Shown: one piece after another, positions 32,678-44,089 of the stretch
Layout: every line of letters begins with the position of its first letter
How positions within the stretch are numbered: the first letter of the stretch is position 1
Assembly: GCA_037127315.1 (NCBI GenBank)
Contig: JBBBDQ010001122.1
Coordinates: 8,246,001-8,310,000, forward strand
Length of the DNA stretch: 64,000 nucleotides
Reading direction: 5' to 3'
Source: Ascarosepion bandense
Taxonomy: Eukaryota; Mollusca; Cephalopoda; Sepiida; Sepiidae
The notes under the pieces: generated by a model
Databases searched by the model: none
Told to the model about the DNA's origin: nothing
What the model saw: only the letters and a program-made list of their open reading frames with translations
Translations under genes and position numbers: made by a program

Positions 32678-33585
32678 CTTTGTGGGGCAGTGGATATAGA
32701 CTCGGAACGACAAATCGGGGAGCCGAGTTCGAATTCCAGTTGAATTCCTCGCATTCACTTACGCACAAGTACCCTTGTGAAAAGAATGAATCCGTCTCTT
32801 CCCACCAGTAATGGGTTAAATAATAGGACAGATTGGGTTCTATAGCATTGGTCGGCAACCAGTCTAGCAAAGAAAGCAATGGCAAACTACTGCGGGATAA
32901 TCTTCTGCCCAGACATGATCACCGAAAAGCGTGTATCACGTATGGCACTTAACTGACTGACTGAACATAATAGTTGGAAATAATTAAAGCTTCTACCGGG
33001 TATAAGGTGGGGATCGTTTTTCTATTGTTATGAAGTAATAAACTGATCCCCCACTAATGACTACTTAATAATATAATACATCTCTTTTCCCCTTCTACCT
33101 ATGAGTCAAATAAGAGGACAGATTGGGTTCTATAGCATTGTTCGGCAACCAGTCTACCGCAGAAAGCAATGGCAACCTACTGCGGGATAATCTTCTACCT
33201 AGTCAGTCATGTGTCTTTCGAGACATGATCGACCAAAGTGTGTATCATGTATGGCACTTAACTGACTGAATGAACATAATAGTTGAAAACAATTAAAGCT
33301 TCTACTGGGCATAAAGTGGGGGATCGGTTTTCTATTGTTATGAAGTAATAAACTGATCCTCCACTAATGACTACTTAATAATATAATACATCTCTTTTCC
33401 CCATCTACTTATGAGTCAAATAAGAGGACAGATTGGGTTCTATAGATTTGTTCGGCAACCAATCTACCGCAGAAAGCAATGGCAACCTACTGCGGGATAA
33501 TCTTCTACCTAGTCAGTCATGTGTCTTTCGAGACATGATCGACCAAAGTGTGTATCATGTATGGCACTTATCTGATTGATGCATC
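32678..33585 (+). mobile_element. SINE-A, three-body copy
   Basis: Head (GTGGGGCAGTGGATATAGAC, B box GAGTTCGAATTCC), then body-linker-body-linker-body. AGGACAGATTGGGTTC recurs near 32825, 33115 and 33425, and the last two units are nearly identical over 310 bp, including the variant CAGTCATGTGTCTTTCGAGA. Linkers keep GTGGGGGATCGG or a close variant facing its complement. The 310-bp duplication is recent. Confidence 0.9.
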
Positions 33586-33594
33586 TTAGAAGTT

Positions 33595-33895
33595 TCAATT
33601 GTCTGTTTCTGGTTCTATTGGTGTTCTTTTGTTAGCATTTTTAAAACCATATCCTCTCAAGCTGGCATTAAAAGACACTAAGACACAAGGTATTACTGAA
33701 ATCGAAGAAAACAGAGGGGACAATAATGAAAATAATTCAAAGAAGGAAAAGATGAAAGTTGACGCTGCATTTGAAATTTTGAAAATCGTAATTGGCAAGG
33801 AAGCAAGAAACTGGAATAAAATTCCGCAGATGAGAAGTGCGAGAAGTGCGAGAATCTGGCCTTTTTTGCATAGAACATTTGATTATAATTATTAA
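33595..33895 (+). other. 98-codon open frame, unknown
   Basis: Frame with LLAFLKPYPLKLALKDTKTQ and an acidic/basic stretch. The composition is protein-like, but no family was recognised and no splice evidence is visible. Confidence 0.2.
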
Positions 33896-34129
33896 TTTCG
33901 ACAGTGTATTCTCCGGGCTTCTTTGGGTGATCTCAGTTCCCCAAAGAACACAGGGACAAGTAGATGAAAGTGTTGACTGACTGATCAAAAAGTGACTAGA
34001 CCCAAACAGTTGTGAGTTCAATACCTGACCACAGCAGATAGAACAAAAATTTAGAGGGTTGAGTTATTAAAATAACTAAAACTAAGGCATGACATGTGGA
34101 ATTAGAACAATCTACACATGTGGACTAAA

Positions 34130-34400
34130 TAAAGGGTTCGGTTCAAAATTAGAAATATCACCTGAAGAAGACCACAGCTTACAACGGCCGAAACGTCGTG
34201 AATATGACAATAAAGATGAGGACAACAGTTCGAACAATGTAAATAATCTAAACAATTACAACACATCTTATCTCAGAAATATAGACAGAACCTAAGGGTT
34301 ACCGGAGCGTACAACGGCCGAAACGCCCTGATGAGGACAACAGCCCAAACCATGTAAATTGTTACAATATCGCAACTCAGAAATATAGAAAAAAAAACAT
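34130..34400 (+). repeat. Rep-E: internally duplicated repeat
   Basis: ACAACGGCCGAAACG occurs at about 34180 and 34310, each followed by GATGAGGACAACAG and AATGTAAAT, then TCAGAAATATAGA. A third copy lacking the first block is at 53285-53370. The GGCCGAAACG motif after CTGAAGAAGACC resembles termini of Penelope-like elements; this is only a resemblance. Confidence 0.6.
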
Positions 34401-34486
34401 TTGGTCGCAAATGTAACGGTTTTTTTAAAGAATTATGTTGAGTCATAAATAATGTTTAATTTATCAACTTTATTTTTGTTATATAC

Positions 34487-34603
34487 GTACCTTTCCCAAG
34501 GGTATTTGCGTGTCAGTGAATGCAAGGAATTCAACTAGCATTTGAACACGGCTCCTCCGATCTGTTGTTCCGAGTCGATATCCACTGCACCACAACACAT
34601 ATT
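34487..34603 (-). mobile_element. SINE-A head fragment
   Basis: Reverse of the tRNA-like head plus the CTTTCCCAAGGGTATTTGCG segment. A second SINE-A abuts it. Confidence 0.85.
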
Positions 34604-34604
34604 C

Positions 34605-34872
34605 TGTCAGTCAGTTAAGTGCCATACATGATGCACGCATTGGGCGATCATGTCTCGAAAGAGACAGGACTGAGTGGGCAAAAGATTATCCCGCAGTAGA
34701 TTGGCATTACTTTCTGCGTTGACTGGTTGCCAGCCAAGGCTATAGAACCCAATCTGTCCTGTTATTAACCCATAACTGGAGGGAAGAGACCGATTAATAC
34801 CTTTCCCAAGGGTAGTTGCGCGTAAGTGAATGCAAGGAATTCAACTGGAATTCGAACTCGCCCCCCTCCCAT
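34605..34872 (-). mobile_element. SINE-A copy, head damaged
   Basis: Complete body from CAGTCAGTTAAGTGCCATAC to GAATTCGAACTCG. The head is cut in the segment after the B box and replaced by C-rich then unrelated sequence. Confidence 0.85.
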
Positions 34873-35125
34873 TTCTCGTGGAGCCGACGTCTTGAAAGAA
34901 TGTGGCACATAGAAGAAGATTAAGAAGAAGAAGAAGAAGAATATCAGGAAGCGTTCGGGTCTCTTGAAAGATATAATGTCCCTTACCTTCTCCCAATATA
35001 AACTTCATACGAATGCATCGGACTTAGCGGTCGGTGCTTGCTTAACTCGCCACATATATGATGAAGAAATTAATATAGAAACAGAAATCCCATATACTTT
35101 CTTATATATATATATATATATATAT

Positions 35126-35154
35126 ACAGGTTTCATTGATTCAATGAAACCTGT
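35126..35154. repeat. Perfect 14-bp palindrome flanked by (TA)n
   Basis: ACAGGTTTCATTGA, one T, TCAATGAAACCTGT, with (TA)n on its left and another (TA)n at 35190-35232. It interrupts the RNase H remnant. Confidence 0.9.
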
Positions 35155-35183
35155 ATTAATGAAAAAATGCTGCCAAAATACAC

Positions 35184-35189
<6 letters not shown>

Positions 35190-35232
<43 letters not shown>
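35190..35232. repeat. (TA)n microsatellite
   Basis: TA run within the inserted segment. Confidence 0.95.
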
Positions 35233-35236
<4 letters not shown>

Positions 35237-35704
35237 CCCATATACTATTTCACAAACTAAGTGATACGCAGAGGAGATGGTCAGTTATTGAGAAAGTAGT
35301 GTGTGCCAACCAATACGTTTTGCTAAAACTCTACCACTACTTACATAGTAAGAAATTCATTATCTACACAAATCATAAGCTTCTGCAGTCTCTTTTGAAT
35401 TCTCTCATTTAGAAAAAGGAATATCCATTTGTGGGCTTGAGCCACAACTGTAAAATAGGTGGGAATAATGTACGCACAGACCGACTGTCCCGCTCGATAG
35501 ATGCGCCCAGAGATAATTTAATAAAGCAAGTCGATGGAGTTGATAGGACATATGAGGTTAGCGCAATTAATTCGAATAATTTCGAGTCCCGACATAGTAG
35601 ATTTAAACCACTCTCCAAAAGAAAGGCATACATGACCTGACATCGTCATAATTGAGTAGCAGGAGGCTGGTAGAAGTATTTTAGACCTCAAAGGCATAAG
35701 GTGA

Positions 35705-36012
35705 GTCAGTCAGTTAAGTGCCATACGTGAAACACGCTTGGGCGATCATGTCTCGAAAGAGACATGACTGACTGGGCAGAAGATTATCCCGCAGTAGGTT
35801 GCCATTGCTTTCTGCGGTAGACTGGTTGCCGACCAAGGCTATAGAACCCAATCTGTCCTGCTATTTAACCCATAACTGGAAGGAAGGGACGGATTAATAC
35901 CTTTCCCAAGGGTATTTGCGCGTAAGTGAATACAATGGATTCGACTGAAATTCGAACACGGATGACCTGTTTCTCGTTCCGAGCCGATATCCACTGTACC
36001 ACAACGCACATA
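35705..36012 (-). mobile_element. SINE-A, complete single-body copy
   Basis: From GTCAGTCAGTTAAGTGCCAT to ACCACAACGCAC. Hairpin CATGTCTC-GAAA-GAGACATG as read on plus is intact. The head carries GAACACGGATG in place of the usual stem sequence. Confidence 0.9.
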
Positions 36013-36179
36013 AGGTGAGTGAGTTAGAGAATAAAAATACATTCTGTTTGTCCTATTATTTATCCCAACCAGACGACGAACCGATAGTTACGTGTTACAG
36101 CCGATGAAGCGCCATGATGATAATGGCTACGTTGGTTAGGAGATGTTCCCAGTGATGAAATTGATCTGTCTGTTTTGTT

Positions 36180-36325
36180 TTTATTCATATCACCCCGAGC
36201 AAGGCGGTAACGCCACTGATGTGCAAGGGGCTACATAAGAGTAAAAAGATTAGAGGAGAGTGAAGAGAAGGACGAACCAGTTAGAAAGCAGCAAGAGAAG
36301 GATGTTAATACAGGTTTTGAGATGT
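36180..36325 (-). pseudogene. LINE-J 3' tail
   Basis: ATATCACCCCGAGCAAGGCG after a T-run, then the reverse UTR (GACGAACCAGTTAGAAAGCA), as at 3897-4080. Confidence 0.8.
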
Positions 36326-36399
36326 TGTGGCATTTGTATGAAAGTGTATACCCGGCCAAACGAAAAATTTGCAAAAGTTCCAATTCCGTACAATGCCGA

Positions 36400-36430
<31 letters not shown>

Positions 36431-36447
36431 AAGATAGCCTTTTTTGA

Positions 36448-36632
36448 GGTAGACTGGTTGCCAGCCAAGGCTATAAAACCCAATCTGTCCTGTTATTTAA
36501 CCTATAACTGCATGGAGGAGACGGATTAATACCTTTCCCAAGGGTATTTGAGCGTAAGTGAGTGCAATGAATTCAACTAGAATTCGAAATTGGCTCCCCG
36601 ATTTCTTGTTCCAAGCCGATATCCATTGCCCA
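36448..36632 (-). mobile_element. SINE-A proximal half
   Basis: Head and proximal body only, minus strand. It is preceded by a ~30-bp T-run at 36398-36427. Confidence 0.85.
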
Positions 36633-36705
36633 TCAGTCATGTCTCTTTCGGGACATGATCGCCCAAGCGTGTATCACGTACGACACTTAACTGATTGACT
36701 ATAGA
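36628..36705 (+). mobile_element. SINE-A distal piece, inverted relative to its neighbour
   Basis: CAGTCATGTCTCTTTCGGGA and CATGATCGCCCAAGCGTG run in plus orientation directly against the minus half. This suggests an inversion of half an element. The hairpin retains pairing through a T-G wobble. Confidence 0.75.
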
Positions 36706-37133
36706 TAGCCTTAGATATTTGCAGACCTTATCCACAGATCTTATCAGGAAACCAATACATAGTAACTTTCATTGATATGTATTAAAACTGGCCCGAGACA
36801 TTTACTGTACCAAATAAGAAGGCTTAGACGACCGCCCACTTATTAGTAGATGATATATTTCTTTGATTTGGCACATCTCTTCAATGAGTAACAGATAAAG
36901 AATTAACACAGAATGTTCATAAATTTATAAAGAGCCGTTAGAAGATTTGAATATACTCCACGTCACGATATCATTCAAAACGGTAGATAAGTTGCATAGG
37001 ACGATGCCTGATATTTTATAAAAAATAGAGATAATTAATGATAGATCATAGGATTTGTATATTAAAGAGATGCTTACAACAATTTACGTTAGTCTAAGGT
37101 TAGTGAGTCGACCAAATCTTTAGCGTATTACTT
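36706..37133. other. Unassigned sequence
   Basis: No recognised feature. Confidence 0.4.
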
Positions 37134-37134
37134 A

Positions 37135-37490
37135 TCTAAACTTATTAATAAATGGAACTGTGTGTGTGTATGTGTGTGCATGTGTGTCTGTGTGTGTGTC
37201 CGTTACCTATAGACTCCGAAACTGCTGAACCGATTTTCTTGAAAATTTACACAGTTGTACTATAAGCGTCTGCGAGTGTTCTTAGCTAGGTTTTGTGTCG
37301 AGGTACCCCAGATAAATATCGATAATCGATAATCGATAATCGAAAAAATCGGGTTATAGAATGAGTGGCCTGATTTTAATCAAATTTGATACACCTCATA
37401 GACAAAGACATAAGAAACGATGTTTAGAAGTTTCAAGGTTGCAGTTCTTACAATAGTGAGGAAAATCGATAACATATATATATAAATAAA
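37135..37490 (+). mobile_element. Hel-1 Helitron, 5' part
   Basis: Starts TCTAAACTTATTAATAAATG after an A, with the CCGAAACTGCTGAACCGATT and TAGCTAGGTTTTGTGTCGAG blocks. It breaks off at a short TA run, so the 3' hairpin and CTRR are missing. Confidence 0.82.
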
Positions 37491-37769
37491 AGGCAGACCG
37501 GTCCAGTATCATATAAGATGAAGGATCAGTTAACAATCTCGGCAGTTAAGGCCCCTGTTCAACACGTTAAGGTAACGGATAATTTCTACTGAGGACAGAC
37601 CGCTATGAAAGGCAATGCTAGCAGCCTCTGTTTTCTCCGACAAATCGGAGAATGACTCATGTAACGAAGGAAACAAATACCCAAAAATAAACGAGACGAT
37701 TCAGAAGAACACTCGAATATTTCAATCATGGAACGTCAAATTGGAGATGCGTAAAGAAACTGATTCAGC

Positions 37770-39412
37770 CCGAAGTAATAGTCGAAATAGAACCTGAACT
37801 CTCCTCTGTCCTCTCTAAACTGTATAGTTACTGCCTTTCTGCTTCCTGTTTTCTTGCCTGCTGGAAGTCCTCTTCTGTGGTCCCTGTATCTAAGAACTCG
37901 GGGGAACTGTCTGATCCATCCAATTATCGCCCAATCAGCCTCCTACCAATTTTCGGAAACGTGTTCAAGGCTATGATCAATGCTAAGAGAGTTTAACATC
38001 TCACTGCTCATAAAGTGTTCCCAGACAAACAGTATAGATTCCCCTTTGGCAGGTCTACTGCCGATATGCTAACGACCATCACGGAGTACATATACGAGTT
38101 CCCTCGATAAGTCCGGCGAGGCTCGTGCTGTTGCCCTGGATATCTCCAGTAATTTTGATAGAGTTTGGCACGCTGGCCTCCTGCGCAAGCTTCGGGGCTA
38201 TGGTATCACCGAACGCTTGCTTGATCTGATCCAATCATTCCTATCTAACCACATAATAAATGTAGTCTTGAATGGGCATGCCGCCACGAATGCTGGTGTT
38301 CCCCAGGGCTCTATCCTAGGCCCGACGCTCTTTCGTATTTTCATAAATGATCTCCCAGACGTGATCAAATCCCATGTACGCATTTATGCAGATGACCCCA
38401 CCATCTACTCCCGCATCAGTAAGACATCTGGCAAGGCGAACAAACATAACCTCGTTACTGATCTCGAGAAGGACCTCCATTCACTGGTGGATTGGAGTAA
38501 GAAGTGGCTCGTAAATTTCAACGCCTCTAAAACGAAACTCCTATCTGTCAACCATCACAGGCAATCTCTCCTGCCACCCATAAGCATGGACCAAGCAATT
38601 CTCCACGAAAGCAATACACTGCACCAACTGACCTCAAGTGTAATCATTACATTGAATTAATAGCTAAATCCACTGCTAGAAAGTTTTGGTCACGATGTCG
38701 AGCCAGGAAGCTTTTTACGCCTGAATCTATCTTGCACATATACAAATCAACCATTCGACCGTGCATGGTATACTATTGTCATATCTGGTCAGGCGCCCAT
38801 GCTGTTCATCTCAGTGTTCTCAACAGGCTCCAAAAGAGAATCTGTAATGGTATTGGTCCTGACCTGGCAGCACGACTCCAACGACTCCTCGACGGAATGT
38901 GGCTACCCTCTGTCTCTTCTATAAATGTTTTCATGGATTCTGCTCTGACGAACTTAGGTACCCATTCCACAAGAATTTACTCGGGCAACCAGGCTGGTAT
39001 CAAGGTCCCACCCTTTTACAGTTAAATCAACCAAATGCAGGCGACAATTCTAATCCATCAGCTTCTTTTCTCGCACTTCCCGCCTGTGGAACTTCTTCCA
39101 TATACTTGCTTTCTTGACGGATATAACCTCCAAGAATTTAAATGCAAAGTCAATTTCAATCTCTTATTCACTTAATTCTAGCCCGTTCTACAGCACCCCG
39201 TGTAGCTTGTTTTTTTTTTCCTTTCTCTTTTACCTTTGTAACTGTCTTCACTCCTGTGTTCATATCCTTTTCTTGCACTTTCTCTTTCTCCCCCTGTACC
39301 TGGTTCATCTTTGTCTTCGCTCTATTCCTGTCTAAACTTTAACTCTCTTATGCAACCCCTGCACATCAGTGGCGGTACCGCTTTGCTTGGGGTGAAATGA
39401 TTAAAAAAAACT
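37770..39412 (+). pseudogene. LINE-J, longest copy, with intact YADD
   Basis: In order: SNYRPISLLPIFGNVFKAMI, FDRVWHAGLLRKLRGYGI, NAGVPQGSILGPTLFRIFIN, RIYADDPTIYSRI (catalytic YADD at about 38384-38395), KKWLVNFNASKTKLLSVNHH, IYKSTIRPCMVYYCHIWSG, DLAARLQRLLDG, EFKCKVN-type end, 3' UTR and CAGTGGCGGTACCGCTTTGC tail with poly(A). Frameshifts lie near 38110 and 38640, and a stop in the N-terminal part. 5'-truncated; no endonuclease domain. Confidence 0.92.
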
Positions 39413-39828
39413 AGTAATGAGACTATGGAGGAATGGAATATAATTTTGATAGGTATCAGGGTGATATGCGTTGTGATACAGTTGCATTAACTTACGCGTG
39501 TTTGTGTGAAACTCTCTGGAATATAACGTTATTAAGAATGTCTGTTATCACTAGGAGTTATAATATTAAGAATAACTAATGCATTTTATTTGTAAAATTA
39601 CTTATACACTGGCATGTACAATTTTGTATTTATATTTAAGCTTAACATGACTCTCTTTTTAGGAAAGTGGGCGTAAGTTTCGGAATTGGAGGAAATGCAT
39701 TTCTTATTGTAATATTTATTTTGTTTATCAACTGGATATTGGTTCAGTATCATCGATGTCTTTCCCTCTCATTTATCATTCAAACTTTTAGGACTGCATT
39801 TGCCGATAACTTTATTCTTTTATCATTT
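39413..39828. other. Unassigned sequence
   Basis: A/T-rich, no recognised feature. Confidence 0.4.
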
Positions 39829-39829
39829 G

Positions 39830-40422
39830 TGGTGCACTGGATATCGACACGGAACGAGAGATCGGGGTACCGAGTTCAAATTCCACTCATATTCGTTGCA
39901 TATACTTACGCACAAATACCCACGGGGAAGGTATTAATCCGTCTTTTCCCTTCATTTATGGGTTAAATAATAGAACAGATTGAGTTCTAGAGCCTTGGCT
40001 GGCAACCAGTCCATCGTAGAAAGCAATGGCAAACTACTGCGGGATAACTTTCTGCCCAGTCATTCATGTCGCTTACGAGACATGATCGCCCAAAGCGTGT
40101 ATCACGTATGGCACTTAACTGACTGACAGAATATAATAGTTGGAAAAATGATTAAGGCTTCTCGAGTCATAAAGTGGGAGATCGGTTTTCTATTATTATG
40201 AAGTAATAAACTGATCCCCACTAATTACTACTTGATAATGTAATACAGCTCTTCTCCCTCTAGCTATGAGTCAAATACCAGGATAGACTGGGTTCTATAG
40301 CCTTGGCTGGCAACCATTCTACTGCAGAAATCAATGGCAACCTACTGCAGGATAACCTTTTGTCCAGTCAGTCATGTCTCTTGCGAGCATCACGTATGGC
40401 CCTTAACTGACTGATTGTAGTA
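39830..40422 (+). mobile_element. SINE-A, two-body copy
   Basis: Head with GTGGTGCACTGGATATCGAC, A box TGGTGCACTGG, body 1, linker with GTGGGAGATCGG facing CTGATCCCCAC, and body 2 ending GGCCCTTAACTGACTGATTG. The two body starts are about 309 bp apart. The second body has lost one hairpin arm. Confidence 0.88.
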
Positions 40423-40836
40423 ATATAACATTATTTTTACGGACGTGGACGTATTTTCAAATTTTTAGGAATATCGTTTCGAGTCTTCGTTTTATTTTAT
40501 CATAATTTTATTTTATTTTAATATTCGTTCAATAGTGATCTTTTTCCTTTATTATTTATCTGTCAAATATTTTGATCTACAACAATAATAAAAATTTCTC
40601 TTTTATTCTTTTGTTACTGGTTGGTTCGTTTCTATTGTTGTCAGTGTGACGATGTATTCATCATGGAGACGGAAGAAAGAACTCTCTTTGTCCCCCTCCT
40701 TATAAGCGTATATGGACATGCGGAGAGAAAATAACACTCTCTATAAACTTGTAATGTATGCGATGGTAGTAGCAACGCTGACTGCTATCTTAAAGAAGAA
40801 GAAGACAGATTAACAGCGAGAAAGAAACGCTAAAGA

Positions 40837-40838
<2 letters not shown>
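40423..40838. other. Unassigned sequence
   Basis: No recognised feature. Confidence 0.4.

Positions 40839-40892
<54 letters not shown>
40839..40892. repeat. (CA)n microsatellite
   Basis: About 54 bp of CA. Confidence 0.95.
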
Positions 40893-40895
<3 letters not shown>

Positions 40896-42043
40896 GGGTG
40901 CGGAGAAAAAGAAAAGACGTCCTTTGATTGGCTGAAAGAAATCAACCGCTCTGCTTGTAATTTCTAATTTGGAAAACAATAAGTTGCGGTCTGAATGTCT
41001 AATTGAGAAAACGCAAGAAACGTTAATGCCAAAATACTCCAAGGAAAGACAGCCTCGTTAAAATAAAAAGATGTAATCCAGAACTTTCTCGGGAGGAGGA
41101 AGAAAGAAAAACAGAAATATCTGAGAATGTTAAAAGTGTCTCCGAAGGATATGAACAATATTCCCAGATAATTGTTTTCTCCAGTACCGGTCTTTATCAC
41201 CCACTCCCTTTAATTCTGTTAACTCAAAAGTCATTCTCAAAAGCAAAACTACCTCCTTTTATTTTTTTGAAGAACAGGAACATTCCTAGTTGTATTGGAA
41301 TCTTAAAAGAGAAAAACACAGAAATAAGAAAGAGAGACTCTCGGTTTATTGAAGGAAGATAATTCGAACCATTTTTTTACCGGTGTAAAACAAATCTGAA
41401 ACTGGATAAAAAAAAAAAATTGAGATACAGGAATATATATTAATAGAAGAACCATAAGAGATCTCCAAAGACTTTTCGTTATTTTAAAAAAAAAAGTAAA
41501 TTAATGTTTTTGACGAGCTCATGTACGATTCGCCTCTAAATGGAAAGTGGCTCTGACTGTCGCCAATCAGAAGCATTTGCAAGGTTTCGTACCGGGCCTA
41601 AACGTAATTTTCCAGTGTCTGAAAGCGCTTATCGAGGGTGGGCCAGAAACTGATCATCTCTGGTCGGGTCGGTGCGGTGAGGGGTTATGATGTTGAAAGA
41701 CCCGAAACCCCCTAGTGATCCTCGCGATGACATCACTGACGACACCCTCTAACGCCCCCACTACGGTGCGTATGTTTGAAATAAAAAGACGTTCAGAAAT
41801 CTCCAAAGACTTTTCGTTATTTTTTAATTTCTTGTTTCATTTTCGGCGTTTGTTTGTGTTTCTCTTGTTATCGCAATGAAGGAAAAATAGAATGTTTTTT
41901 GAAATACCAAAATAACCAACCATTCAGCGTTTTGATTTAATTAAACTTTCATCTGCATCTTGCTGGTATCAAATTTGATCTCCATTTCATTGAGTCAAGA
42001 ATTATATAGGACCATGTTCTTACTTTCCATTTCTGTGACATCA
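40893..42043. other. Unassigned sequence with a 340-bp direct repeat and a G+C-rich island
   Basis: ATCTCCAAAGACTTTTCGTT occurs at about 41460 and 41800. Between them, 41570-41775 is unusually rich in G+C for this window (CGGGTCGGTGCGGTGAGGGG). No protein or known RNA was recognised. Confidence 0.5.
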
Positions 42044-42048
42044 CCTAT

Positions 42049-42436
42049 TGTTGTATCCCGGGAGGGGATAAACAGAGAAAGAATAGTGCAAGAAATAATT
42101 CTTAACACTGAGGATATATTAATAGAGATTTATTATACCTCAGTATAATAAATCAATAGACAATACACGTACACCAACGAACAGTTAGCAAGTATAACAA
42201 CCAAGTAGGCAATGTCTCTATCTAGGACATGTGCGTCCGTCTCATGAAGAATGCTTCCGTCTTGTGACGTATAACTCCCGTCTAATGACGATGGATCTCG
42301 ACTAAGGTCGATGACTCTCGTATAATCACGATGACTCTCGTATAATCACGATCACTCTGTAGTTAATTCTAGTCCCAGTCTTTTATAACCCGGGCCATAC
42401 CCATTCCGGAGTAGGACAGGATATTTCTCTACAACA
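42049..42436 (-). mobile_element. Solo LTR
   Basis: Ends TGTTGTA...TACAACA form a 7-bp inverted terminus. They are flanked by CCTAT (42044-42048) and CTTAT (42437-42441), a 5-bp target duplication with one change. Read on the minus strand, a TATA-like GGGTTATAAAAGAC is followed downstream by AATAAA, the expected U3-R-U5 order. No internal region adjoins it. Assignment to a Ty3-type element is inferred. Confidence 0.65.
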
Positions 42437-42441
42437 CTTAT

Positions 42442-42962
42442 AAATCGTCTACTGATTTAAAATCACGGAAGCAGTAGAGATTTAGTGGTTTCTGTAACAA
42501 CGCTAGGGCATTTCCGCAGCCGATCAGTAGGTTAGTGAACCGCCCCCGTTTCTCTAGCTTAGTGAAGCGTCCCATCAGTAATAATAAGTTGAAGAGGTAT
42601 ATTTGATAATGAGCTGTTCAATTCGACAACCGGTATAAAAAATATATGGGCGTTCCTTACCCTGGTAAAGACTTTTCGTGACCCTAAGAGCGAAGTCGTC
42701 TTGAGTTTCAACTTCTATAAGGCCACCTAATGTGGTAAGAAACAAAAAATCAGTAAGGATTGAATGACTCTTGGGCCTTGTATTGTGCGACAATAGCGTA
42801 CAAAAGTGTTTGTTGATGGAACTAGAAAAATTGTTTGACCATTTTTATGACGATATTTGTTAAAAAATCGAACCTTGTTTTACAAATGGTTTTTAGTAGT
42901 GAAAGATCTTACTTCGCGCCTACCTTCTGTCGTCTCAATGGGGTAGATTTCGCTGATTTTAT
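42442..42962. other. Unassigned sequence
   Basis: No recognised feature. Confidence 0.4.
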
Positions 42963-42964
42963 TT

Positions 42965-43019
42965 CACACACACACACACACACGCACACACACACACACG
43001 CGCGCGCACACACACACAG

Positions 43020-43048
<29 letters not shown>
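42965..43048. repeat. (CA)n with CG variants, then (TA)n
   Basis: Compound microsatellite abutting the LINE-J tail. Confidence 0.95.
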
Positions 43049-43049
<1 letters not shown>

Positions 43050-43051
<2 letters not shown>

Positions 43052-44030
43052 TATTTCACCCCAAGCAAGTCAGGACCGCTACTGGTGCGCAGGGGGGTTA
43101 CAGTGAAAGAAATAACAGGGTACATGGGATGCTGAAGTAAAGATAAGAGGTAGATAGCATTTAGAGAAATAGAATATGACAAATAGAATGGAGTTCCACA
43201 GCTGGAAAATGCGAGAAAAGAAACTGTTAGAGTAGAAGTAGTTGTTACATTTGGCTCTTTTGAATATAAAAGGGTGTGACCTAGATGCCAATCTAGTGGC
43301 ACGTTAAAATTCATGTGATCGGGGCACCAGGAAAAGAAGCCCGTCAGAACAGAAGCCGTAAAAATGTTTGTAGAGAAGACAGAGGGAAGACACAGACCGG
43401 CGGTAAGAAAGTGACTGAAGTCGATTTCCTAAATCAAGATAGATTACGCTGCAAGTCCTCTTTTGAATTTTGTCGAGAACCTCGAGATAAACAGCAGAAG
43501 CACTCGATCAGATGTAGGAACAGTATTCAATGCAGAGACGAATGGTAGATTTATAAATGTGCAATATGGATTTTGACGGGAAAAAGTCCTGTCACGACAC
43601 AGTGACCCAACCTTCTTAGCAGTAGATGAAGATATAGATTTGATGTAGTCTTTCCACCTGAGGTTGGTTCAGAGAGTGAGGCCAAGGAGTCGCAGACTGT
43701 AATTCTCGAGGAGGCTTGTGTCATCCATACTGATGGGAGGTAGGAAAGGTTTCTCTCTGGTGGTTGAAGGAGAGCAGCTTCGTTTTGGAAGCATTAAAAT
43801 TTACGAGCCATTTCTTACGCGATTTCTTACGCGATTACATCACAGAGTGGAAGTCTTTTTCAAGAACTGCCCGGGAGGTTTATTTTGTCAGCCCTTGCTG
43901 ATTTATTAAGACTGAATTAAATGGTGGTGTCATGCCAACTTGTGAACTGATTACATCAAGAAGATCATTCATGAAAAACAAAAAAAGTCTAGGACCTAAG
44001 ATAGAGCCCTGATGGTCGACCGCGTTTGTA
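43050..44030 (-). pseudogene. LINE-J, decayed copy
   Basis: The plus strand shows the inverted tail (TTTCACCCCAAGCAAGTCAG). The minus strand then reads FFSRIFQLWNSILF-like, RSHPFIFKRAKCN, and near 43980 a GSILGP-like block without YADD. Many frameshifts. It covers roughly the RT palm to the 3' end. Confidence 0.8.
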
Positions 44031-44089
44031 TGAATGGATCTGGAAGCTTGTTCGTTCAAAACGCCACTTAATTATATATATATCTATAT

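Larger units (their letters stand above)
34960..35640 (+). pseudogene. Ty3-type RNase H remnant
   Basis: YKLHTNASDLAVGACLTRHI corresponds to the RNase H start (TDASDxxVGAVL). After an insertion of (TA)n and a palindrome (about 35100-35240), KLSDTQRRWSVIEKVVCANQ, KFIIYTNHKLLQSLL and NVRTDRLSRS follow, matching ERxYSxxEKEALA, TDHKPL and ADxLSR. The first catalytic Asp of TDAS is Asn here. Confidence 0.82.

Noticed and set aside
34328..34350. CTGATGAGG after CGAAACG in rep-E as a possible ribozyme
   Set aside because: The order of core elements and the missing stem II closure do not fit any hammerhead permutation, and the second rep-E unit lacks CTGATGA.
39841..39966. Coding frame ISTRNERSGYRVQIP and similar short frames across the window
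   Set aside because: They are translations of SINE-A heads and recur wherever SINE-A occurs.
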